Below are positions 29,438-35,900 of a stretch of 35,900 nucleotides of DNA, piece after piece. Below the pieces are notes generated by a model. It had not been told where the DNA came from. It did not search any database and saw only the letters and a program-made list of their open reading frames with translations. This stretch comes from an uncultured Collinsella sp. (GTDB lineage Bacteria; Actinomycetota; Coriobacteriia; Coriobacteriales; Coriobacteriaceae). The translations under genes were made by a program, and so were the position numbers. The DNA lies in NCBI GenBank assembly GCA_937896835.1, contig CALBOJ010000114.1, positions 1 to 35,900 of the forward strand. Direction: 5' to 3'. The first letter of the stretch is position 1; the number at the start of each line of letters is the position of its first letter.

Positions 29438-30460
29438 ATGGCACAGGAAGCGACCGCCAACGAGCAAAAGAAATTCAAAGTACCGCGCATCCCGGGTGAC
29501 ATCATGATCTACCCGATGATCGTCGGCCTTTTGCTCAATACCTTCTGCCCGCAGGTCTTCGAGATCGGTGGCTTCTTTACCGCCGCCTGCCGCGGCGGCT
29601 CCAACACCATCGTCGCCGCGATCCTGCTGTTTGTGGGCGCGGGCATCAGCTTTAAGTCCACGCCGGGCGCCATCAAGACCGGTATCGTCGTGCTGATTCC
29701 CAAGCTTGTTGTTGCGGCTGCCCTTGGCTTGGGTGTGGCATATTTCTTTAACGACAACTTCCTGGGCCTGAGCTCCGTGTCTATCATCGGCGGCATCACG
29801 TTTTGCAACATGGCGCTCTATACGGGCATCATGGGTGAGTTCGGCGACGAGTCCGAGCAGGGCGCCGTCGGTATCCTGTTCTTTACGGCCGGCCCCGCCG
29901 TCACCATGATCATCCTGGGTGTTTCGGGTCTTGCCAACATCCCACTGGGCACCATCGTCGGCTCCATCCTGCCGCTTGTCATCGGTATGGTTCTGGGCAA
30001 CCTCTTCCCGTTCATCAAGAACTTGCTGGTCCCCGGCGCCAATCCCGCGATCGCTGTCATCGGTTTTCAGCTCGGTGCGTCCATGAGCCTTTCGAGCTTT
30101 ATCACCGGCGGTATTTCCGGCATCTTGCTGGGGCTTGTCACGCTGTTTGTCGTCGGTCCCATCACCTTTGTGTTCGAGCGCCTGTGCGGCGGTAACGGCA
30201 AGGCTGCCGTGGCTTGCTCCACCATTGCCGGCACGGCTATGACCACGCCGGTTGCTCTTGCCGAGGTCGCGCCGCGCTATGCCGAGCTTGCACCCACTGC
30301 GTACGCTCAGATCGCCACCGCCGTTATCATCACGGCGATCATGGCTCCGATTCTGACCGGCTGGGTCGACAAGAAGTTCTGCCAAGGCAAGGAGGATCTG
30401 TCGCCTGCCGGTGTCGAGGCCATCGAGGAAGCCGTCGCGACCGACATCGATGGCGAGTAG
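29438..30460 (+). CDS. kdgT: 2-keto-3-deoxygluconate permease family transporter
   Basis: A 340-residue membrane protein with about ten hydrophobic segments. The family pattern is clear: RIPGDIMIYPMIVGLLLNTF, GGSNTIVAAILLFVGAGI, KTGIVVLIPKLVVAAALGLG, and CSTIAGTAMTTPVALAEVAP. KdgT imports 2-keto-3-deoxygluconate, a product of pectin and uronic-acid breakdown, by proton symport. No catabolic gene for it is next to it, so the substrate here is assumed only from family. GGGGG before ATG supports the start. It ends with a hairpin at 30507. Confidence 0.9.
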   Translation: MAQEATANEQKKFKVPRIPGDIMIYPMIVGLLLNTFCPQVFEIGGFFTAACRGGSNTIVAAILLFVGAGISFKSTPGAIKTGIVVLIPKLVVAAALGLGVAYFFNDNFLGLSSVSIIGGITFCNMALYTGIMGEFGDESEQGAVGILFFTAGPAVTMIILGVSGLANIPLGTIVGSILPLVIGMVLGNLFPFIKNLLVPGANPAIAVIGFQLGASMSLSSFITGGISGILLGLVTLFVVGPITFVFERLCGGNGKAAVACSTIAGTAMTTPVALAEVAPRYAELAPTAYAQIATAVIITAIMAPILTGWVDKKFCQGKEDLSPAGVEAIEEAVATDIDGE

Positions 30461-30506
30461 CAATCGGTACCCATCAATGATGCCGGCGTGCAACTCGCGC
30501 CGTTTT

Positions 30507-30548
30507 AGCGCCCGAACGAAAGCTGTCTTGCAGTGACGTTCGGGCGCT
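30507..30548 (+). terminator. Long-stem hairpin after kdgT, probable terminator
   Basis: AGCGCCCGAACG (30507-30518) pairs perfectly with CGTTCGGGCGCT (30537-30548) around an 18-base loop. The tail CTGCTATTATT is T-rich but interrupted, so termination strength is uncertain. A candidate promoter for the next gene lies in that tail. Confidence 0.55.
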
Positions 30549-30549
30549 C

Positions 30550-30558
30550 TGCTATTAT
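30550..30558 (+). promoter_or_regulatory. Extended -10 promoter candidate for the GGDEF gene
   Basis: TGCTATTAT is an extended -10 directly after the kdgT hairpin, 30 bases before the proposed TTG start. TTGCAG at 30528-30533 is a possible -35, at a long 19-base spacing. It has the same TGC-TAnnAT form as the candidate at 19278-19286. Confidence 0.4.
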
Positions 30559-30587
30559 TCCCCTTATCTCTGCGGAGTAGGGGGTGT

Positions 30588-31790
30588 TTGTTGCCCAGAT
30601 TCGAATTGGGCGATTCTGGCCACTTGGATATTGAAGGGATGGCGCTAGTGGTTAAGGCACTCAAGATAGAGATATTCGTGCTATGCATGATTGTTCTTAT
30701 CGGGCTTGCCGTGCGAAGTCGTCGCTCCTTGTTCTCGAGCACCCAGCAGCTCTTGTTTAGCATGCTCGGCTACACCTCCGCTGCCTACATTTTCTTCGAT
30801 ATGATCTGGACGCTCTCGGACGGCGTGAGCACTCCTGTAGGCATCACGGCCAACTGGATTTCCAACGCGGTCTCGTTTTCGCTGTTCGCCATCGCGTGCC
30901 TCATTTGGTTTTTGTATTCCGAGACAGTGCAGGGCTCTCGCCTTTTGACCGCGCGCTATAGGGTGGCGCTCGTGACGTTGCCAACCGTATTGGTGGTCGT
31001 GCTGGCATTTACCAGCTACTGGACGCACACCATGTTCTATATCGATGCGCAGGGCGTATATCGTCGCGGAGCGCTTTATATGATTCAACCTATCGTTAGC
31101 TACTGCTACATCATATATACGTCCTTGCATGCCTTTATTCAGGCTCGAAAAGTCGAAAGCCTGCAAAAGAAGGCCATTTATCGCACCCTCGCCTTTTTTG
31201 CGGTTCCCGCTCTGGTGGGCGGTACCTTCCAGGTTTTGTTTTCGGTACCGGGCCTTTGCGTCGGTATAACGCTGAGCATCCTACTGCTCTACATCATCTA
31301 CCAGGAGCAGCTGATCTCGACCGACCCGTTGACTGGCCTTAATAATCGCAACCGTTTTGAGACCTATATGCTGTCGCTCTTCTCAAATGTTGATCAGGCC
31401 GAAGATGTGTATCTGCTTATGATGGACGCCGACGGCTTTAAGCAGATTAACGATCGCTATGGACATGTGGAGGGTGACCATGCTCTTCAGGTCATCTCCA
31501 CTGCGCTCAAAGAAGTCTGCTCGGCGTCTGGTAGCTTTATCGCACGTTATGGCGGCGATGAGTTCGTGGTGCTTCAAAAGGCGGCGGCGGAGCAGGATAT
31601 CATGCATCTGTGCGCGACGATCAACGACGAGCTCGCGCGCGCCGAGGTTCCGTATCTGTTGCGGATGTCCATCGGCTACGCACGGGTTGGTGATGGCGTC
31701 GATACCTGGCAAGACTTGCTTCGCACTGCCGACGCGGAGCTCTACCGCGTAAAGCGCGAGAAGAAGAAGGCCGGCGTCCAGATACGCTAG
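30588..31790 (+). CDS. Membrane-bound GGDEF-domain diguanylate cyclase
   Basis: A protein of about 400 residues. Six or seven hydrophobic segments fill residues about 25-240 (for example FVLCMIVLIGLAV and LLFSMLGYTSAAYIFFDMIW). The GGDEF domain (about 245-400) starts with DPLTGLNNRNRF and has the intact active site ARYGGDEFVVL. It should make cyclic di-GMP from GTP. No RxxD inhibitory site is seen before the GGDEF motif. The N-terminal part is probably a membrane sensor of unknown signal. The start is uncertain: TTG 30588 has GGGGG upstream, while ATG 30639 begins just before the first helix. No EAL or HD-GYP partner is in the window. Confidence 0.85.
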   Translation: MLPRFELGDSGHLDIEGMALVVKALKIEIFVLCMIVLIGLAVRSRRSLFSSTQQLLFSMLGYTSAAYIFFDMIWTLSDGVSTPVGITANWISNAVSFSLFAIACLIWFLYSETVQGSRLLTARYRVALVTLPTVLVVVLAFTSYWTHTMFYIDAQGVYRRGALYMIQPIVSYCYIIYTSLHAFIQARKVESLQKKAIYRTLAFFAVPALVGGTFQVLFSVPGLCVGITLSILLLYIIYQEQLISTDPLTGLNNRNRFETYMLSLFSNVDQAEDVYLLMMDADGFKQINDRYGHVEGDHALQVISTALKEVCSASGSFIARYGGDEFVVLQKAAAEQDIMHLCATINDELARAEVPYLLRMSIGYARVGDGVDTWQDLLRTADAELYRVKREKKKAGVQIR

Positions 31791-31816
31791 AAAAAAGGGG
31801 CGCACGCTGGCGTGCG
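31791..31816 (-). terminator. Terminator for the EamA gene
   Basis: On the minus strand CGCACGC/GCGTGCG forms a short-looped stem, followed by CCCCTTTTTT. It lies about 75 bases after the EamA stop and begins right after the stop of the convergent GGDEF gene. Confidence 0.65.
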
Positions 31817-31890
31817 TGGCGGCCCTCGGCTCACCGATGTACTCCATTAAGATAAAGTGTGCGAACACCCTCCCTAAAAAGGTGAGCTCG

Positions 31891-32826
31891 CTAGGCTTTT
31901 TTGGGTTTGTTGACGATGATGATACCGCCGCAGACCAACAGCAGGGCAACGATGACGGTAACGGGGCTCGTGCCGGCGCCCTCGCCGAGCAGCAGCGCGC
32001 TCAGCAGCACGCCAAAGACCGGGTTCATAAAGCCAAAGACCGAAACGCGGCTGACGGGGTTGACGGCGAGCAGACGGGACCACAGCGAGTACGCGACGGC
32101 GGAAATGAGTGCCATATAAATGATGAGCGCGATGGCGGGGACGATTTCGGTGGGGGACAACGTGCCGCCCATCAAAAACCCGATGGCGGTAAGGACCACG
32201 CCACCGACTAAAAACTGCCAGCCGGCGAGCAAGACGCCGTCATGCTCGCGCGAGAAGATGCCAATGAGACAGGTCGACAGAGCGCCCGCAACGGTGGAAG
32301 CCAAGATAAAACCCTCGCCGTCGAGTGTAAAGCCAAAGGTGCCATCCGCGCCCGAAAGGTTGACGAGCGCGACGCCGGCAAAGCCCAGCACACAGCCAAG
32401 CACCTTGGCCGTATTGAGCTTTTCGGTGCGAAACGCCAGAGCGGCAAAGAGGATAGCCAAGAAGTTGGCGCTGGCCTCGATGATGGAGCTTGACATAGCG
32501 CTTGCACGGGAGAGACCAAGGTAGAAAAAGAAGTACTGGCCAATGGTCTGGAAGAGCGACAAGATACAGATGGGCTTGATATCACGGGCTTGCGGAACGA
32601 GCGGTCGGCGCTGGGCCACGCTCATGCCAACAATGACCAGCATGCCGGCAAGGGTGAAGCGCAGACCCGCGAAGAGCAGCTGCGAGGCGCTGTCGTGCGC
32701 GGGAATGCCAAAGAGGCCGTAGCCGATCTTGATGCAGGGGAAGGCGGAGCCCCAGAGCGCGCAACAAACGAGGCAGCCCAGGATGAGTCCGGGCAGGGTG
32801 GCGAGATACGGCTTGCGGCTTTCCAT
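31891..32826 (-). CDS. EamA/DMT-family transporter
   Basis: A 311-residue membrane protein with about ten hydrophobic segments arranged as two EamA repeats. LVCCALWGSAFPCIKIGY starts repeat one, and GQYFFFYLGLSRASAMSSSI and NFLAILFAALAFRTEKL are typical. VSVFGFMNPVFGVLLSALLL near the end belongs to repeat two. The family exports amino acids or other metabolites; the substrate is unknown. AAGGA before ATG 32826 supports the start. It lies between two terminators and is probably monocistronic. Confidence 0.88.
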   Translation of the reverse strand: MESRKPYLATLPGLILGCLVCCALWGSAFPCIKIGYGLFGIPAHDSASQLLFAGLRFTLAGMLVIVGMSVAQRRPLVPQARDIKPICILSLFQTIGQYFFFYLGLSRASAMSSSIIEASANFLAILFAALAFRTEKLNTAKVLGCVLGFAGVALVNLSGADGTFGFTLDGEGFILASTVAGALSTCLIGIFSREHDGVLLAGWQFLVGGVVLTAIGFLMGGTLSPTEIVPAIALIIYMALISAVAYSLWSRLLAVNPVSRVSVFGFMNPVFGVLLSALLLGEGAGTSPVTVIVALLLVCGGIIIVNKPKKA

Positions 32827-32851
32827 GATGTCCTTCCTACATGCGCGAAGC

Positions 32852-32888
32852 AAAAAAGAACCCGCCACCGGATGCGTCGGTGGCGGGT
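32852..32888 (-). terminator. Rho-independent terminator after purL
   Basis: ACCCGCCACCG (32860-32870) pairs perfectly with CGGTGGCGGGT (32878-32888). On the minus strand the stem is followed by TCTTTTTT. It lies 38 bases after the purL stop, and just upstream of the EamA ribosome-binding site. Confidence 0.88.
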
Positions 32889-32925
32889 GATGTTACCCGA
32901 AGGGATTGTACCCGATGGGAAAGGT

Positions 32926-35900
32926 TTAGGCGAAGTAGGCTACGCCGCTCTCAAAGATCGGCATGAACTTGTCGCCGGGGACATGCTCGGGTACGTTGCG
33001 GTACAGGTTGTCGCCGCGACGCTCGGCATGGCCCATCTTGCCCAGGACACGGCCGTCGGGGCTCGTGATGCCCTCGATGGCGAGTGCGGAGCCGTTGGGG
33101 TTGACGGAGAGATCCATGCTGGGCTTGCCGTCCTCGCCCACGTACTGCGTGGCGACCTGGCTGTTGGCGATCAGCTGGGCGAGCACTTCGTCATTGGCGA
33201 CAAAGCGGCCCTCGCCGTGGCTGATGGCGACGGTGTAGGGGTCGTCCAGGCTGCACTGCGACAGCCACGGGGACAGGTTGGACGAGATACGGGTGCGCAC
33301 CAGACGGCTCTGATGGCGACCGATGGTGTTGAACGTCAGCGTGGGCGCATCGGGCGTGGCGTCGACGATGTCGCCGTAGGGCACCAGACCGAGCTTGATC
33401 AGGGCCTGGAAGCCGTTGCAGATGCCCAGCATCAGGCCGTCGCGGGCCTTGAGCAGGTCGCGGACTGCCTCGGTGACCTCGGGAGCGCGGAAGAACGCCG
33501 TGATGAACTTGGCGGAGCCGTCGGGCTCGTCACCGCCCGAGAAGCCGCCGGGGATCATAACGATCTGGCTTGCACGGATGCGGCGGGCAAGCTCGTGGGT
33601 GCTCTCGGCGACGGCCTCGGGCGTGAGGTTGTTGATCACGAAGGTGTCGGCCTCGGCACCGGCGGCACGGAAGGCGCGGGCGCTGTCGTACTCGCAGTTG
33701 TTGCCGGGGAACACGGGGATGATCACGCGCGGGCGGGCGATCTTGGCGCCGCCGTACACGTGGATATCCTTGGCGCGGAAGTCGATGGTCTCGACCTCGG
33801 GGGTCTCGCCGGCGCTGCGGTAGGCGAAGACGCCCTCGATGCCGCTCTCCCAGGCCTCCTGGAGCTCGGAGAGCTCGATGACCTCGGAGCCGGTGTCGAT
33901 GACATAGCCCTCGACGGTGGTGCCCAGGGGCTCGACGACAACACCGTCGGCGACCTCGGGCAGCTCGGCATCCTCGGCGAGCTCGACGATGAAGCTGCCG
34001 TAGAGCGGGGTGAAGAGGCTCTCCACGTCCACATCCTCGGCAAGCTCGATACCGATCTGGTTGCCGACGCACATCTTAAAGAGGCTCTCGGCGCCGCAGC
34101 CGTAGCCGGGCGTGGAGACGGCCAGGGCTGCGCCGGTGGCGGTGAGCGCCTCGACGGCGTCAAACGCGGCGAGCAGCTGATGGGCGTCGGGGCGGTAGTC
34201 CTCGCCATAGGTGGCGGGGGCGATGCGGACGACGCGGTGCGTGAGGCCCTTGAACTCAGGGGAGACGGCGCGGGCGGCCTTACCCACAGCGACAGCGAAG
34301 CTGATCAGGGTCGGCGGAACGTTGAGCTCCCCGGCTTCGTCCTCAAACGAGCCACTCATGGAGTCCTTGCCGCCGATGGCGCCGGCACCCAGGTCGACCT
34401 GAGCCATAAGGGCGCCCAGGACGGCAGCCATGGGCTTGCCCCAGCGCTCGGCCTCGGTGCGCAGGCGCTCGAAGTACTCCTGGAAGGAGAGGTAGGTGCG
34501 CTTGTGCTCAAAGCCAGCGGCCACGAGCTTGGCGATGGATTCGACCACGGACAGGTAGGCGCCCGCAAACTGGTCGGCCTCCATCAGATAGGGGTTGAAG
34601 CCCCATGCCATGGCGCTCGCCGTGGTGGTCTCGCCGTCCACGGGGAACTTGGCGACCATGGCCGAGCTTGGGGTGAGCTGCGTCTTGCCGCCAAAGGGCA
34701 TGAGCACGGTCGCGGCGCCGATGGTGGAGTCGAAGCGCTCGGAAAGGCCCTTGTTGGAAGCGACGTTGAGGTCGGTGACGAGCGAGGTCATGCGCTCGGC
34801 GAGCGTGGTGCCGGCCCAGCTGGGCTGCCACACGCTGCGGGCACAGACGTGGGCGACCTGGTGCTTGGGCGCACCGTTGGAGTTGAGGAACTCGCGGGAC
34901 AGATCGACGATGGCGACGCCGTTCCATGCCATGCGCATGCGCGGCTCGGCGGTAACCTCGGCGATAACGGTCGCCTCCAGGTTCTCCTCGGCGGCGTAGC
35001 CCATGAACTCCTCGACGTCACCGTCGGCGACGGCGCAAGCCATGCGCTCCTGGGACTCGGAGATAGCGAGCTCGGTGCCGTCCAGGCCGTCGTACTTCTT
35101 GGTCACGGTGTCCAGGTCCACGTACAGGCCGTCGGCAAGCTCGCCCACGGCGACTGAGACGCCGCCGGCGCCAAAGTCGTTGCAGCGCTTGATCAGACGG
35201 CAGGCGTCGCCGCGGCGGAACAGACGCTGCAGCTTGCGCTCGACCGGGGCGTTGCCCTTCTGGACCTCGGCACCCGAGGTCTCAATGGACTCGGTGTTCT
35301 GGGTCTTGGAGGAGCCGGTGGCGCCACCGATGCCGTCACGGCCGGTGCGGCCGCCCAGCAGGATGATCTTGTCGGTGGGGGCGGGGCACTCGCGACGAAC
35401 GTGGTTTGCCGGGGTAGCGCCCACGACGGCGCCAACCTCCATGCGCTTGGCCACGTAACCGGGGTGATAGAGTTCGTTGACCTGGCCGGTGGCAAGGCCG
35501 ATCTGGTTGCCATAGCTGGAGTAGCCGGCGGCAGCGGTGGTTACGAGCTTGCGCTGCGGCAACTTGCCTTCGAGCGTCTCGGAAACCGGGACGGTGGGGT
35601 CGCCGGCGCCGGTGACACGCATGGCCTGGTACACGTAGCTGCGGCCCGAGAGCGGGTCGCGGATGGCGCCGCCCACGCAGGTGGCGGCACCGCCGAAGGG
35701 CTCGATCTCGGTCGGGTGGTTGTGAGTCTCGTTCTTAAAGAGGAACAGCCAGTCCTGGTCCTCGCCATCGACATCGACCTTCACCTTGACGGTGCAGGCG
35801 TTGATCTCCTCGGACTCATCGACATCGGTCATGACGCCGGTCTTCTTAAGATACTTGGCGCCGATGGTGCCCATGTCCATGAGGCAGACGGGCTTGGCGT
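32926..35900 (-). CDS. purL: Phosphoribosylformylglycinamidine synthase, single-chain type (5' end outside window)
   Basis: About 990 residues are visible; the frame is open to the right edge, so roughly 250 N-terminal residues are missing. FKNETHNHPTEIEPFGGAAT is the ATP/FGAR-binding signature of PurL, and KRCNDFGAGGVSVAVGELAD follows. The C-terminus (from about RVIIPVFPGNNCEYD) is a class I glutamine amidotransferase with the nucleophile in LGICNGFQ, a catalytic histidine in SHGEGRF and GHAERR at the end. The enzyme makes FGAM from FGAR, ATP and glutamine in purine synthesis. Having synthase and glutaminase on one chain is the large type seen in proteobacteria, eukaryotes and some anaerobes, rather than the PurSQL type common in Gram-positives. 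No other pur gene is in view. Confidence 0.95.
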   Translation of the reverse strand, partial: AKPVCLMDMGTIGAKYLKKTGVMTDVDESEEINACTVKVKVDVDGEDQDWLFLFKNETHNHPTEIEPFGGAATCVGGAIRDPLSGRSYVYQAMRVTGAGDPTVPVSETLEGKLPQRKLVTTAAAGYSSYGNQIGLATGQVNELYHPGYVAKRMEVGAVVGATPANHVRRECPAPTDKIILLGGRTGRDGIGGATGSSKTQNTESIETSGAEVQKGNAPVERKLQRLFRRGDACRLIKRCNDFGAGGVSVAVGELADGLYVDLDTVTKKYDGLDGTELAISESQERMACAVADGDVEEFMGYAAEENLEATVIAEVTAEPRMRMAWNGVAIVDLSREFLNSNGAPKHQVAHVCARSVWQPSWAGTTLAERMTSLVTDLNVASNKGLSERFDSTIGAATVLMPFGGKTQLTPSSAMVAKFPVDGETTTASAMAWGFNPYLMEADQFAGAYLSVVESIAKLVAAGFEHKRTYLSFQEYFERLRTEAERWGKPMAAVLGALMAQVDLGAGAIGGKDSMSGSFEDEAGELNVPPTLISFAVAVGKAARAVSPEFKGLTHRVVRIAPATYGEDYRPDAHQLLAAFDAVEALTATGAALAVSTPGYGCGAESLFKMCVGNQIGIELAEDVDVESLFTPLYGSFIVELAEDAELPEVADGVVVEPLGTTVEGYVIDTGSEVIELSELQEAWESGIEGVFAYRSAGETPEVETIDFRAKDIHVYGGAKIARPRVIIPVFPGNNCEYDSARAFRAAGAEADTFVINNLTPEAVAESTHELARRIRASQIVMIPGGFSGGDEPDGSAKFITAFFRAPEVTEAVRDLLKARDGLMLGICNGFQALIKLGLVPYGDIVDATPDAPTLTFNTIGRHQSRLVRTRISSNLSPWLSQCSLDDPYTVAISHGEGRFVANDEVLAQLIANSQVATQYVGEDGKPSMDLSVNPNGSALAIEGITSPDGRVLGKMGHAERRGDNLYRNVPEHVPGDKFMPIFESGVAYFA

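Noticed and set aside
32590..35157. An 855-codon open frame on the plus strand opposite purL
   Set aside because: It is antisense to a certain gene in high-GC DNA, is very rich in G, D, L, V and H, and has no family motif.
1..35900. CRISPR arrays, tRNA or rRNA genes
   Set aside because: I saw no regularly spaced repeats with unique spacers, and no tRNA-like cloverleaf or rRNA segment in the intergenic gaps, all of which are under about 350 bases.

Overview
The window is about 36 kb of high-GC (roughly 60%), densely coded bacterial chromosome. Single-chain purL, an Etf/lactate-dehydrogenase-type cassette, a bacterial elp3, a possible leaderless start and hairpins with a GGGACAGG loop together suggest an anaerobic gut member of the Coriobacteriia, most like Collinsella. 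That placement is inference from gene content; no rRNA or marker gene is present to prove it.

Layout. 1-823: right-hand part of an IS30-family insertion sequence. 905-3937 (+): a HIRAN-domain protein, a small acidic protein, a metallophosphoesterase and a long coiled-coil DUF2130 protein with a nuclease-like signature. 4012-8833 (-): a Ski2-like DUF3516 helicase, a 128-bp foldback palindrome, a TrmB-like tRNA methyltransferase and a Trm9-like methyltransferase. 9101-13602 (+): a membrane-tethered XRE regulator coupled to a DUF4097 protein, then elp3 and a spermidine-synthase-fold protein. Elp3 and the Trm9-like enzyme lie about 2 kb apart and could perform successive steps of wobble-uridine modification.

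13629-19241 (-) is the most interesting block: a three-gene operon encoding a TerB_N/TerB_C protein, a DUF2791 (BrxD-like) P-loop ATPase and an Lhr/BrxHI-like helicase. It looks like a stand-alone DNA-processing or defence module, since none of the other BREX genes is in the window. A DUF554 membrane protein follows upstream (19329-20045, -). 20164-23370 (-) is a compact five-gene operon of unrecognised secreted and membrane proteins, one ending in a LAQTD sorting-like signal.

23717-27342 (+) encodes a GlcD/LctD-like FAD dehydrogenase with EtfB and an EtfA carrying two [4Fe-4S] motifs, a candidate electron-bifurcating lactate (2-hydroxyacid) dehydrogenase. The rest holds an HD-domain hydrolase (-), azlCD (+), a KdgT-type permease (+), a membrane GGDEF protein (+), an EamA transporter (-) and purL (-, running off the right edge). 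Short hairpins sharing a GGGAC(A/G)GG loop lie at 2048, 13602 and 16157, and several clear intrinsic terminators separate the units.
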